Assembly: GCA_037189645.1 (NCBI GenBank)
Contig: JBBCIY010000002.1
Coordinates: 124,001-188,000, forward strand
Direction of reading: 5' to 3'
DNA length: 64,000 nucleotides
From: Taishania sp037189645
Lineage (GTDB): Bacteria > Bacteroidota > Bacteroidia > Flavobacteriales_D > Crocinitomicaceae
A program made the translations under genes and the position numbers. Positions within the stretch are counted from its first letter, which is position 1. Each line of letters opens with the position of its first letter. Below are positions 7,909 to 16,071 of the stretch, piece by piece. The notes beneath the pieces are model-generated. The model was given only the letters and a program-made list of their open reading frames with translations, was not told where the DNA came from and did no database searches.

Positions 7909-8952
7909 TTATTTGGATAAACTCCACCACTTCTCCCAAACCTTCTCCAAACAGTCCAGGTACACTTTTTCACCGATCCTGGGCGTGGTTACGGGTTTGT
8001 TTTCTTTCTCTGCCGCAATAGTTACCCGTTGCAGTGGTTCATACCAGGGATGGTTCGATAGCTTGAATTTAGAATGATGCACAGGCATGAAATGACGCGC
8101 CTTCAGATCCGCGGCTTCGAGAAGAAGGTCTTCCGGGAAAGAATGGATATACGGCCACTGTGGATTGTACTGGCCACACTCCAGCACTGCCAGGTCGAAC
8201 GGGCCGAATTGTTCCCCGATGGCTTTAAAATGCGGGCTGTAACCGCTGTCGCCTCCAAGGAACAGGTTTTTAGTCGGGGTTTTCAGCACAAAAGATGTCC
8301 ATAAAGAAGCATTGCGTTTGAAAAGACGCCCCGAAAAATGGCGTGCAGGTGTCAGCGTAATGGAAAAATCATTCCCCAGGTCAACCTGGTCGTACCAGTT
8401 TTTTTCGGTCAGTTTTTCCGTATCCCAGTTCCAGTATTCAAAATGCCGGGCAACTCCCAACCCGCAAATGACCTGACCCACTTTGTTTTTCAGCTTGCGG
8501 ATGGTCGGATAGTCCAGGTGATCCCAGTGATCGTGGGAGATGAGCAGGTAATCAATTTGCGGCATGTCTTCCGCCTGGTAGTGGTCCGAACCTGGAAATG
8601 CTTTCATGGAGCCGGGTACGGGTGAGGCATTTCCGCTGAAAACGGGATCGATCAGGAATCGCCTGCCGTCTACCTGGATGAAGTAGGAACTGTGTCCGAA
8701 CCATACCAGCACATTCTCTCCGGGATCAAGGTTCTTTAAATCGGTGTCAACATGAGGAATGGGATGTTTCGGCATCGTATCCGGGTACTTGCCAAAGAAC
8801 CTCCAGAGGATTTTCAGCATATTTTCTCCTTCGGCCAATGGTGGTGTCGGTACCGGATTCTGAAATTTCCTGTCCTGGTAATTGGGAAATTCCCGGAACC
8901 ATTCTTTCCGTTTTGAATCGGGGTACTTACCGAATTTTTTAACAAAGCCCAT
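7909..8952 (-). CDS. metallo-beta-lactamase-fold hydrolase, NAPE-PLD/RomA-like
   Basis: The metal motif SHDHWDHLD is at residues 139-147, with LVWFGHSSYFIQVDGRRFLIDPVF before it and TPARHFSGR, GGDSGYSPHF and VHHSKFKLS after it. This order fits the MBL enzymes related to N-acyl-phosphatidylethanolamine phospholipase D and to RomA/UlaG-like proteins. The 347-residue length is normal for this group. It has no signal peptide and is probably cytoplasmic or membrane-associated. It is the first gene of a likely two-gene unit with the LCIB-like gene. The substrate is not known. Confidence 0.87.
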   Translation of the reverse strand: MGFVKKFGKYPDSKRKEWFREFPNYQDRKFQNPVPTPPLAEGENMLKILWRFFGKYPDTMPKHPIPHVDTDLKNLDPGENVLVWFGHSSYFIQVDGRRFLIDPVFSGNASPVPGSMKAFPGSDHYQAEDMPQIDYLLISHDHWDHLDYPTIRKLKNKVGQVICGLGVARHFEYWNWDTEKLTEKNWYDQVDLGNDFSITLTPARHFSGRLFKRNASLWTSFVLKTPTKNLFLGGDSGYSPHFKAIGEQFGPFDLAVLECGQYNPQWPYIHSFPEDLLLEAADLKARHFMPVHHSKFKLSNHPWYEPLQRVTIAAEKENKPVTTPRIGEKVYLDCLEKVWEKWWSLSK

Positions 8953-9033
8953 TTGTATTTTTGTTTTTAATGCTCTTCTTTTGAAATCAGCTGTTTGTAT
9001 TGGTAATAGTAGTTTCGGTAGTGGCTAAATTAC

Positions 9034-9067
9034 AAAAAAATGGCTCCCTGTTCAGAAGCCATTTTTT
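9034..9067. terminator. rho-independent terminator, bidirectional form
   Basis: Arms AATGGCT and AGCCATT flank an 11-base loop; A7 precedes the stem and T6 follows. It lies directly beyond the stop of the minus-strand alpha/beta hydrolase gene, which it should terminate. Confidence 0.7.
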
Positions 9068-9090
9068 ATTGTCCCGGAAAATTATTCTTA

Positions 9091-10011
9091 TTACAGGTTT
9101 TTCCGGAAGAACGGGATGATCACCGAAGCGGTTTCTTCTACATACTGCGGAATATCGTACAGCTGCATGTGGTTGGCACCGTCTACCACGTGGATATTTT
9201 TGTCAGCGCTGGCTGCACGGTTGTAAATATCCTCGCTCATCCACCTGCAACCCGATTCGCTTCCTACCACGATTTGTAACGGCTGTGTCAGAAACGCTTC
9301 TGCAAGATTAAACGAATCATACGTTACCAACTGTGTTAAGCTTCTTGAAAGTACATACCCCGGAGATGTAGAGCACATTGCACGAGGTGTACGGTAGTAT
9401 TCCCACGCGTCTTCCATTTCCTTGCTTGGTGCGCTTTCCCTGGTTTCAGGAGCGAATGGCAGTTTTCCCCCGTCAGTTCCCTGCGCTTCTTTGGCACGGG
9501 CATCGGCTCCCATCATCAATAAAGGCATTGCGTCCGCGTCTTTTACAGAGCCGTCCCAACCGTTGCGGTACATCGCACCGATGTTGACTGTACTGATACC
9601 ACCTACCGCTTTGATCCGGTGGTCGTTGATTGCCGCATTGACGGAGTAGCCGCCTCCTGCACAGATACCTGCAGCACCGATCCTGTTTTCATCGATGTAA
9701 GGCAGTGCGCTGATGTAATCTACCGCCGCGCTGATGTCTTCCACACGGATATACGGATTTTCCAGCAAACGAGGTTCTCCTGTTGTCTCTCCCTGGTAAG
9801 ACGCATCGTAAGCAATCGCTACGAAACCTGCTTCCGCAAATTTGGTAGCATAAATACTTGCCGTCTGTTCCTTCACACCACCTCCCGGGTGTGTCACCAC
9901 GATCGCAGGATATTTGTTCGCTTCACTGAATCCTTCCGGCAGAAAGATGATCCCCGCCATGGTGATATTTCCGTTGTTGCTGTTCTTGAAATTTACTTTT
10001 TGTGTTGTCAT
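9091..10011 (-). CDS. alpha/beta hydrolase, dienelactone-hydrolase-like
   Basis: A 306-residue alpha/beta hydrolase. The oxyanion region reads PAIVVTHPGGGVKEQTA near residue 34; the nucleophile elbow is GAAGICAGGGYSVNAA around residue 115, where the nucleophile position is occupied by cysteine (GxCxGG), as in dienelactone hydrolases. A late aspartate (SESGCRWMSED region) and a histidine in VDGANHMQLYD are suitable acid and base. The protein resembles YcjY-type hydrolases. A TAATTTTG box lies 23 bp before its ATG. The substrate cannot be deduced. Confidence 0.85.
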   Translation of the reverse strand: MTTQKVNFKNSNNGNITMAGIIFLPEGFSEANKYPAIVVTHPGGGVKEQTASIYATKFAEAGFVAIAYDASYQGETTGEPRLLENPYIRVEDISAAVDYISALPYIDENRIGAAGICAGGGYSVNAAINDHRIKAVGGISTVNIGAMYRNGWDGSVKDADAMPLLMMGADARAKEAQGTDGGKLPFAPETRESAPSKEMEDAWEYYRTPRAMCSTSPGYVLSRSLTQLVTYDSFNLAEAFLTQPLQIVVGSESGCRWMSEDIYNRAASADKNIHVVDGANHMQLYDIPQYVEETASVIIPFFRKNL

Positions 10012-10033
10012 AACTATGTGTTTTTTGATAAAG

Positions 10034-10041
10034 CAAAATTA
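10034..10041 (-). promoter_or_regulatory. -7 promoter box (TAATTTTG) of the alpha/beta hydrolase gene
   Basis: A full match to TAnnTTTG on the minus strand, 23 bp ahead of the ATG at 10011. No clear -33 element is seen at 17-23 bp. Confidence 0.5.
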
Positions 10042-10306
10042 CATACAGGTACTCCCGGAAAACGTAAACAGATTACTCGAAGAAGGAAACATTTTACTGA
10101 TTTATATTGATAATTAACCTGCTGTAAAGGCCAGCAATACTTTCCTTTTTCCGGTGAGGATGCCCACTGCTGCTTTTATAAGTCCATTGGAATTCAACAG
10201 GATAAGCGCAGATTTAATATTTAACGCAAAAGTTTTTTCCATTATCAAAAATGTTATATATTTCACTATGAAATCATTATGTTCCATTATTTAGAATCAT
10301 AAAGTT

Positions 10307-10813
10307 ATGAGTACAGAAAACCTACACAACAGCGAAGCCATTGAAAAGCTCAGGGAAATGGTCGATAAGATCGACATCGGGATGATGTGTTCCTTTGCTC
10401 CGGATTGCGATTATCCGCACGCTGTACCGATGAGCCGGCAGGAAGTGGATGAAGCAGGCAATATCTGGTTCCTGTTTTCTTCAGAAAGCGAAACCTACCG
10501 GAACTTGCAGAAGAACAATAAGGCCAGCCTGCTATATTCCCATGTTGGCGATTACAATTTTTTGAGCATCAACGGGACGACTGAAATTTCCCGGGACAAG
10601 GAGCGGATCGATAAATACTGGAATAAGATGGTCGAAGCCTGGTTTGAGAAAGGGAAAGAAGACCCGCGTATCCGTGTGCTGAAAGTAACCCCGCATGATG
10701 CACATTACTGGGACAACAAGTCCAATAAGCTGGTTACTTTTATGAAAATTGTAACGAGCGCGGTTTCGGGGCAACAGCTGGATATCGGCAGGGAAGGAAA
10801 TCTGAATTTGTAA
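10307..10813 (+). CDS. pyridoxamine 5'-phosphate oxidase-fold protein (general stress protein 26-like)
   Basis: A 168-residue split-barrel flavin-binding protein. The pattern EKLREMVDKIDIGMMCSF, then PMSRQEVDEAGNIWFLFSSESE and a C-terminal DPRIRVLKVTPHDAHYWDN, is that of the general stress protein 26 group within the PNPOx-like superfamily. These proteins bind FMN or F420-like cofactors; the reaction is usually unknown. It appears monocistronic. The 295-bp spacer upstream is AT-rich and shared with the divergent hydrolase gene; TATATTTC near 10254 may be its -7 box. Confidence 0.85.
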   Translation: MSTENLHNSEAIEKLREMVDKIDIGMMCSFAPDCDYPHAVPMSRQEVDEAGNIWFLFSSESETYRNLQKNNKASLLYSHVGDYNFLSINGTTEISRDKERIDKYWNKMVEAWFEKGKEDPRIRVLKVTPHDAHYWDNKSNKLVTFMKIVTSAVSGQQLDIGREGNLNL

Positions 10814-10891
10814 CAACCGGTATAAAGCCTGAAAAAGTCAGAGTAGAAATATACCGTCAGATGGCTGATACCTGTTTATCCGGGGATCTTA

Positions 10892-10922
10892 CTACATTCA
10901 TTTTGCCTGCCGGAAAATGTAG
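10892..10922. repeat. inverted repeat CTACATT / AATGTAG
   Basis: Seven-base arms enclose a 17-base spacer between the stress-protein gene and the SemiSWEET gene. It could be a weak terminator without a T-tract or an operator ahead of the transporter gene. Confidence 0.3.
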
Positions 10923-10963
10923 CTGCCGGAAGACGGACTAATCCAATGCAAAACCTTCATACC

Positions 10964-11227
10964 ATGGAAAACAATAAATTCTTTACGATCCTGGGCTGGG
11001 TAGCCACAGGAACAGCGATGGCGATGTACGTGTCTTACATTCCGCAGATCAGCAGCAACCTCAGCGGAGTGAAAGGCGACTGGTTACAGCCGCTTGTAGC
11101 TGCAATAAACTGTACACTCTGGGTAACCTACGGCATCCTGAAAAAACCTAAAAAAGACAAGCCGATCATTGCAGCCAATTTTCCCGGGATCGTATTTGGG
11201 CTTTTTGCGTTCATTACCGCTCTTTGA
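10964..11227 (+). CDS. SemiSWEET sugar transporter
   Basis: The ATG at 10964 gives 87 residues, the normal length for a bacterial SemiSWEET; an ATG 18 bp upstream adds six residues. Three hydrophobic helices are visible. Helix 1 contains the PQ motif in MYVSYIPQISSN, helix 2 the substrate-binding segment AAINCTLWVTYG with the conserved asparagine and tryptophan, and helix 3 FPGIVFGLFAFITAL. SemiSWEETs dimerise and move mono- or disaccharides across the inner membrane by facilitated diffusion. It stands alone, with an AraC-family gene convergent to it. Confidence 0.9.
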   Translation: MENNKFFTILGWVATGTAMAMYVSYIPQISSNLSGVKGDWLQPLVAAINCTLWVTYGILKKPKKDKPIIAANFPGIVFGLFAFITAL

Positions 11228-11318
11228 CAGGAAACATCCATTCATAAAAACAGGTAGAACTTTTTTGAAAAGTGATCTATTTGCAACAGAACACGATGGA
11301 ATGATAAAGCAACGGGTG

Positions 11319-12182
11319 TCACACATTCTTAAAAACCTTCGGCGACATTCCTGTTTTCTTACGGAAAAAACGGGCAAAATAATTCGGGTAGTCAAACCCT
11401 AAGCTATACGATATTTCCGAGATGGACAGAGGAGTGTTTTTGAGTTTGTCTTTTGCCAGCTTCAATACAAACTCCTGGATGTGCTCAATGGGCGATCCGC
11501 CTGTAAAATGCTTGATCAGATCCCCGAAATAATTGGGAGATAAATTCGCTTTCTGCGCGAAATAGGCAACCGACGGCATTCCGGAAACACCGCCTTCTTT
11601 GTTGTAATACTCATTAAGGTTGCTGTAAAAATCCTCCACTACCTGGTGATAGACGGCACTGCGGGTATCAAACTGTCGGTCGTAATAGATCTGTGTATAC
11701 GACAAGATCAGCGTGATGTAAGAGACGATCACTTCTTTGGAGTACTGCGGTTTCTGGAATTCACCGTAGGCTTTCCGGAACAGATCCCATAATAGCATTT
11801 CTTCCTCTTTGGTCAGGTACAACGCTTCGTGGTTGTTGTAATGCACGAAATTATAATCTTTGGCAGCACGTTGTATCAGCCTGGCATCGGCCATAATGAC
11901 ATAACCGGAATCGGGCTCGTTCACGTCCCAGGCCATCGTGTTTTGCGGGCAGTCCACGTATAAAAAAGAATGAGCCTGGTCTTCAAACTTCTGGTCGATG
12001 ATCCGGTTCTTTTCCAGGGGAGGTTTTATGGCAAGCAAATAGAAATCAATATTGATCTGGCTGGATTTCCGCAAGATGTCCTTTTCGTTCTCAAAATTGA
12101 CAATGTGCAAGTTTTCATTTTTGACAGGTGAAAACCTGGCATAATCCACAAACTCCCGTATATTCAATATCTTCTTTGTCAT
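11319..12182 (-). CDS. AraC-family transcriptional regulator
   Basis: A 287-residue regulator. The N-terminal 170 residues form a variable ligand/dimer domain (INIDFYLLAIKPP..., a cupin-like pattern). The C-terminal HTH_18 domain is clear: SVAYFAQKANLSPNYFGDLIK near residue 200, then KLKNTPLSISEISYSLGFDYPNYFARFFRKKTGMSPKVFK. This is the usual Bacteroidota layout. A TACTTTTG promoter box inside a perfect palindrome lies just upstream, which would suit autoregulation. The target gene is not evident; SemiSWEET is convergent. Confidence 0.9.
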   Translation of the reverse strand: MTKKILNIREFVDYARFSPVKNENLHIVNFENEKDILRKSSQINIDFYLLAIKPPLEKNRIIDQKFEDQAHSFLYVDCPQNTMAWDVNEPDSGYVIMADARLIQRAAKDYNFVHYNNHEALYLTKEEEMLLWDLFRKAYGEFQKPQYSKEVIVSYITLILSYTQIYYDRQFDTRSAVYHQVVEDFYSNLNEYYNKEGGVSGMPSVAYFAQKANLSPNYFGDLIKHFTGGSPIEHIQEFVLKLAKDKLKNTPLSISEISYSLGFDYPNYFARFFRKKTGMSPKVFKNV

Positions 12183-12199
12183 TTTCTAATTCCGGATCA

Positions 12200-12213
12200 T
12201 GTACAAAAGTACA
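12200..12213. promoter_or_regulatory. palindrome TGTAC-AAAA-GTACA overlapping the AraC gene -7 box
   Basis: The perfect dyad contains TACTTTTG on the minus strand (12204-12211), a full TAnnTTTG match 22 bp ahead of the ATG at 12182. A protein bound here would cover the -7 element, so negative autoregulation is a fair guess. Confidence 0.45.
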
Positions 12214-12294
12214 CATTTAAGAGTGTGGTATCCGGAAACATTTTAAAGATAAAAGGATACTTTTTACGGATCGGATGCTGCACGGATCGGAAAA

Positions 12295-13743
12295 TCAGCG
12301 CACCTTTTCCGGATCATTGACAGATGAGATCTTTTTCAGGACTGTTTGCAAAGCATCTTCCCCTTTGGACTCAATGTCTGGCTTTACACCCGCCCGGTCT
12401 ATCCGGAAACCGTCTGAAGTATAATAATCAGCGGTAGGAATGACCATTTTGAACCCTGGATCCAGGTCGAAGATTTCTCCGTTGAGCATCATCCCGGCTG
12501 TTTTTTCCCCTACAACAATGGCTCTTTTGTGTTTCTGAAGCTCATACACGATGGGTTCGCATGCGCTGGCTGTTCTGCTATTCGTTAAGAGATACAGGTT
12601 TCCTTTGTATGTTGTTTGTTTGGGGATTATTTTAAGGCACAGCCCATCGGTATTATGGATTCCTTCAATGATCAGGTCGAAGTTCGCATCTGTGAAATGC
12701 GGTAATTTCTGGTAATCAGCGATGGTCGGTAATGCTTCGTTCCTGTTAAACCATTTTTGTGTCAGGAACACTCCTCCGAATAAGGTCGTGTCAACCACAC
12801 TTGCAGCAAATGCCATTCCCGCTTCAATGCTCCCCCCGGAATTATTTCTTAAATCGACGATGAGGTTCCTGTAACTGTTTTGATGAATGATCTCAAAGAT
12901 GCTGTCCACTTCTGCTGCAGAACCTGTGAATGAGGAAATTTTCAGGTAAGCTGTTTCTGCGCTTTTTTCCTCTAAAAAAAGATGGTTGATGTGTGCTTGC
13001 CCGTCTTTCTCTTCCGTTTGCTGGAATTTCATCAGCGCGAAATGTGAAAAAGGCAGCTTCCGGGCTTTGTAGAAGAATGCAACGATCATTTCAAGGTCAT
13101 CCTGAAGTTTGGGAGTTATCTGCCGCATATCGTTTACGAAATTGTTCCATTCCTTTGTTTGCAGTACGCGCCTGTTGTATATTTTTTGTTCCGTGAGATC
13201 CGCAGATCTGTCGAAAAGAGCTGCATAATCCTCTATTGGCAGACGGGGAATCTCCCGGGTACCGGTTAGTTCTCCCAGCCGGCCCCTGGTTTTGCTCCTG
13301 ATTCCGGCTGTTAACCGGTCGTTTGAGACAGAACCTTCTATGTTGAATCTGCCCATTGGTGTAACAAGGATTCCCGCGAGATGCAGTGTATCTCCCTTTT
13401 CCAGAAAGGTTCCGTTTTCTATCCGTACCAGGCTGCCGTTTTTCATCCCTTTGGTAAAGGTTCTTCCTAAAAACGAAGTCCAGCCTCCTAAAATATCTTT
13501 GTCGGCATTTTTGCGGGTATATGCCGTAAATGAGCTGTCTTTTACCTGGAATTGAAGAATGGTCCGGGCCAGCCCGATATCTGTATGAGAAAGATGCATG
13601 TGCCATTTCCCTTCCAGCGTTTTATTCTGTGCAGCACACGGAACGGAGCAAGATAAAGTAAACATCCAGAAACAGGCAACAGCAATCCGGGAATGAAATA
13701 CGTTAGACGGATTACATGGAAATTCAAAACGAAATGGTCGCAT
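12295..13743 (-). CDS. S41-family peptidase (C-terminal processing protease type), exported
   Basis: The ATG at 13743 is chosen because it gives a signal-peptide-like N-terminus (MRPFRFEFPCN... then AVACFWMFTLSCSVPCAAQN); an earlier in-frame ATG at 13839 adds 32 implausible residues. The catalytic half carries LIVDLRNNSGGSIEAGMAFA, NSRTASACEPIVYELQ with the likely nucleophilic serine, and VVGEKTAGMM. The N-terminal domain is a lipocalin-like beta region before the protease core. S41 enzymes of this form cut peptides in the periplasm. The protein has 482 residues; no PDZ domain is obvious. Confidence 0.85.
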   Translation of the reverse strand: MRPFRFEFPCNPSNVFHSRIAVACFWMFTLSCSVPCAAQNKTLEGKWHMHLSHTDIGLARTILQFQVKDSSFTAYTRKNADKDILGGWTSFLGRTFTKGMKNGSLVRIENGTFLEKGDTLHLAGILVTPMGRFNIEGSVSNDRLTAGIRSKTRGRLGELTGTREIPRLPIEDYAALFDRSADLTEQKIYNRRVLQTKEWNNFVNDMRQITPKLQDDLEMIVAFFYKARKLPFSHFALMKFQQTEEKDGQAHINHLFLEEKSAETAYLKISSFTGSAAEVDSIFEIIHQNSYRNLIVDLRNNSGGSIEAGMAFAASVVDTTLFGGVFLTQKWFNRNEALPTIADYQKLPHFTDANFDLIIEGIHNTDGLCLKIIPKQTTYKGNLYLLTNSRTASACEPIVYELQKHKRAIVVGEKTAGMMLNGEIFDLDPGFKMVIPTADYYTSDGFRIDRAGVKPDIESKGEDALQTVLKKISSVNDPEKVR

Positions 13744-13826
13744 CAGCTTACGGTTTTTTGACGGATGCAAATATGAACAATACCCGGAAATGAATACGGG
13801 CAAATGTGATGGCTGACATGGTTTTG

Positions 13827-13838
13827 TGACAATTGTCA
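13827..13838. promoter_or_regulatory. perfect 12-bp palindrome TGACAATTGTCA
   Basis: The palindrome lies between the membrane LytTR gene (which ends at 13868) and the S41 peptidase gene, both minus-strand. It is about 85 bp ahead of the peptidase ATG, a good operator position. The binding factor is unknown. Confidence 0.4.
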
Positions 13839-13867
13839 AACACTAATCATGCTGGCGAATCCATTAG

Positions 13868-14683
13868 TTATTCCAGGAGGTGCACGATGCTGTCAATGTA
13901 TTTCCGGGATACAGGGACAAGATCGGAGGTATGTTCCAGCTGGATCTTGTAACCTTGTGCGTTTCCTTTCTTACCGGTAGCTTTTTGAACATGGATGATA
14001 TAGGAGCGGTGACACCTTTGAATGAGCGGGTTGCAGATCTGCTTTTCCAGCTTTTTCAGCGTGATTCTGACCAATTGCTTCCGGACGATTCCATCCTGGA
14101 GATAGTACAGGGTCGAATAATTTCCCTCTGATTGTGCATACAGAAAGTCATCCTCCGCAAGAGTGAACGCCTTCCCTGAATCGGGAATGATGCTCAGAGT
14201 ATTGTCTTTACGTTCATACTGGGATAGTTCAGTAGCAGGTGAAGCGGAAAATGAGTTTGAAAATGCGAGTTTTCCCAGCAGGTACATGATACAGACAGGG
14301 ATCCCCAATGCAAATGTGAAGAGGAACATATACAGGAAGGTCCCGAAGCTGAATGCTGTATGATTGATGAAGTAGATGCTGTACAGGTAATTCAGGCAAG
14401 CGCAGACCGAAAGAAGTACGACGATCTTTAAAATCTCCCTGCTCCAGCTCCACTTCCGGGAATAACGTGCCACGAGGCTGTCTCCTGCCAGGAAAGCGAT
14501 GAAGGCAATGATGGAATAGGGCAATAGAAGCAGGTATTTATCAGAACTGACAAAATTATACGTTCCGAAGGGCTGAAAAACCGTCAGAAATAAATAGGTG
14601 ATTGCAGCTACGCTGAAAGAAGACAACCAGACCGCTTTTCCGGAGCTTAGAACAGGATATGTTGATTGAATTTCCGGGTTCAT
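13868..14683 (-). CDS. membrane-anchored LytTR DNA-binding protein
   Basis: The 271-residue protein has four hydrophobic segments in its first 150 residues (SFSVAAITYLFLTVF, YLLLLPYSIIAFIAFLAG, ILKIVVLLSVCACLNYLYSI, GTFLYMFLFTFALGIPVCIMYL), then a cytoplasmic LytTR domain: TLAEDDFLYAQSEGNYSTLYY, PLIQRCHRSYIIHVQ, VPVSRKYIDSI. It is a one-component regulator in which a membrane sensor replaces the receiver. The S41 peptidase gene lies 124 bp downstream in the same direction and may be its target. An inverted repeat GAGCAA/TTGCTC (14712-14725) lies upstream. Confidence 0.88.
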   Translation of the reverse strand: MNPEIQSTYPVLSSGKAVWLSSFSVAAITYLFLTVFQPFGTYNFVSSDKYLLLLPYSIIAFIAFLAGDSLVARYSRKWSWSREILKIVVLLSVCACLNYLYSIYFINHTAFSFGTFLYMFLFTFALGIPVCIMYLLGKLAFSNSFSASPATELSQYERKDNTLSIIPDSGKAFTLAEDDFLYAQSEGNYSTLYYLQDGIVRKQLVRITLKKLEKQICNPLIQRCHRSYIIHVQKATGKKGNAQGYKIQLEHTSDLVPVSRKYIDSIVHLLE

Positions 14684-14711
14684 CTGTTTTCGACTGGATC
14701 AATGATTGACA

Positions 14712-14725
14712 GAGCAAACTTGCTC
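14712..14725. promoter_or_regulatory. inverted repeat GAGCAA-AC-TTGCTC upstream of the membrane LytTR gene
   Basis: A six-base dyad with a two-base centre lies in the spacer between the divergent LytTR and DinB genes. TAATTTAG, a weak -7-like box, is next to it on the minus strand. It is a candidate operator only. Confidence 0.3.
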
Positions 14726-14790
14726 CCTGCTAAATTAAGAAAAAAGCAGGTTTTATATTGGTTTTTTTCCGTTATTTGTAGTAACAGCAA

Positions 14791-15315
14791 ATGAGCATAA
14801 ATACAGCACACATGGAAATTACGAACATTGCATCTTTCCTGGATTATTACGAAAAGATACGTCAGCGTACCAACCGTCTCATTGCAGTGATTCCTGAACA
14901 ACACATGGATTGGGCGTACCTGCCCGGTAAATTTACCATTGCAGACCAGATCCGCCACATTGCGGCCATTGAGCGGTATATGTTTGCGGAAACCATTCTC
15001 GGAAATCCCTGCACGTATGATGGATGTGGCAAGGAGCTGGCTGATGGTTATGAGAATGTGTTACGGTATTTCAATGAGAAACACGAAGAATCGCTCGCCA
15101 TTTTCCGGAATCTGGATAATGATGACCTCCAGCGTAAGTGCATCACTCCCGGAAATGTTCCCATTACTGTCTGGAAGTGGCTTCGTGCCATGACCGAACA
15201 CGAAATTCATCATCGAGCACAATTGTATCTTTACCTGAATATGCTCGGTATTGAAACCCCGCCCATGTTCGGGTTAAGCTCGGAAGAGATCATTGAAAAC
15301 AGCCGTACCAGTTAG
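14791..15315 (+). CDS. DinB-superfamily protein
   Basis: A 174-residue four-helix protein of the DinB/YfiT-like superfamily. The expected metal-binding histidines can be seen: one in ADQIRHIAAIERYMF near residue 54 and a cluster in MTEHEIHHRAQLYLYLNMLG near residues 131-150. Members often act as thiol transferases or have no known activity. ATGs at 14791 and 14812 are both possible starts. The next gene, 17 bp on, belongs to the same superfamily. Confidence 0.88.
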   Translation: MSINTAHMEITNIASFLDYYEKIRQRTNRLIAVIPEQHMDWAYLPGKFTIADQIRHIAAIERYMFAETILGNPCTYDGCGKELADGYENVLRYFNEKHEESLAIFRNLDNDDLQRKCITPGNVPITVWKWLRAMTEHEIHHRAQLYLYLNMLGIETPPMFGLSSEEIIENSRTS

Positions 15316-15332
15316 AACATAAAAGTAAAACG

Positions 15333-15884
15333 ATGGAGAGTTATCTGGAAAGTGTAAAGAAACAATTCCTGTATTATAAAATGCTGGGAGAAAAAGCGAT
15401 GGACCAGCTCCGGGAAGAACAGTTGTTCTGGCAGTACAACGAAGAAAGCAACAGTATCGCTGTACTCGTCAACCACATCAGTGGGAATATGCGTTCCCGC
15501 TTCACGGATTTTCTGACCTCGGATGGTGAAAAGCCCTGGCGCAACCGGGATGCGGAATTTACGAATCCGTTCAGCAGTAAAGCCGGGCTGATGGAATGCT
15601 GGAACAAGGGATGGGAGTGTTTGATCAGCGCACTGGATCAGCTGACAGAAGAAGACCTGGAAAGGATAGTCTATATCCGCAACGATGGCCATACCGTTAC
15701 CGAGGCGATCAACCGTCAGCTGGCACACTATCCGTATCACATCGGGCAATTGGTATTCATTGCCAAAATGCTGCAGAACGACAACTGGAAAACCTTGTCC
15801 ATTGCCCGCAACAGATCAAACGAATACAACGACCGCAAGTTCTCACAGGAAAAAGACAGGAGGCATTTTACGGAAGATCTGTAA
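15333..15884 (+). CDS. DUF1572 protein (DinB-like fold)
   Basis: The 183-residue protein matches DUF1572: MESYLESVKKQFLYYKMLGE at the start, an AVLVNHISGNMRSRFTDFL segment with a candidate metal histidine, and AINRQLAHYPYHIGQLVFIAK with two more. It is distantly related to the preceding DinB gene and lies 17 bp behind it, so the two are probably cotranscribed. The C-terminal tail is strongly charged (FSQEKDRRHFTEDL). Function unknown. Confidence 0.87.
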   Translation: MESYLESVKKQFLYYKMLGEKAMDQLREEQLFWQYNEESNSIAVLVNHISGNMRSRFTDFLTSDGEKPWRNRDAEFTNPFSSKAGLMECWNKGWECLISALDQLTEEDLERIVYIRNDGHTVTEAINRQLAHYPYHIGQLVFIAKMLQNDNWKTLSIARNRSNEYNDRKFSQEKDRRHFTEDL

Positions 15885-16071
15885 AAATCAGCCGCCGGGT
15901 ATAATATTTTTCCCCGGAATACGTAATGTAGAGAAGATGTATTGTTTTTAAGTGGAACAACGCATTTTGAAATTGCCTTTTACCCCCTTCCTGAAAAAAG
16001 TAATACCATACCCGATTGACATTTCAGATACATACAACGTACATTCTCAAACAGATTTAAACTAATTTCCG

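Noticed and set aside
10012..10306. Search for a small RNA or riboswitch in the 295-bp divergent spacer
   Set aside because: Only AT-rich sequence and promoter-like boxes are visible; no stable stem-loop series.
13097..13606. 169-codon frame inside the S41 peptidase gene
   Set aside because: Out-of-frame shadow with low-complexity composition.
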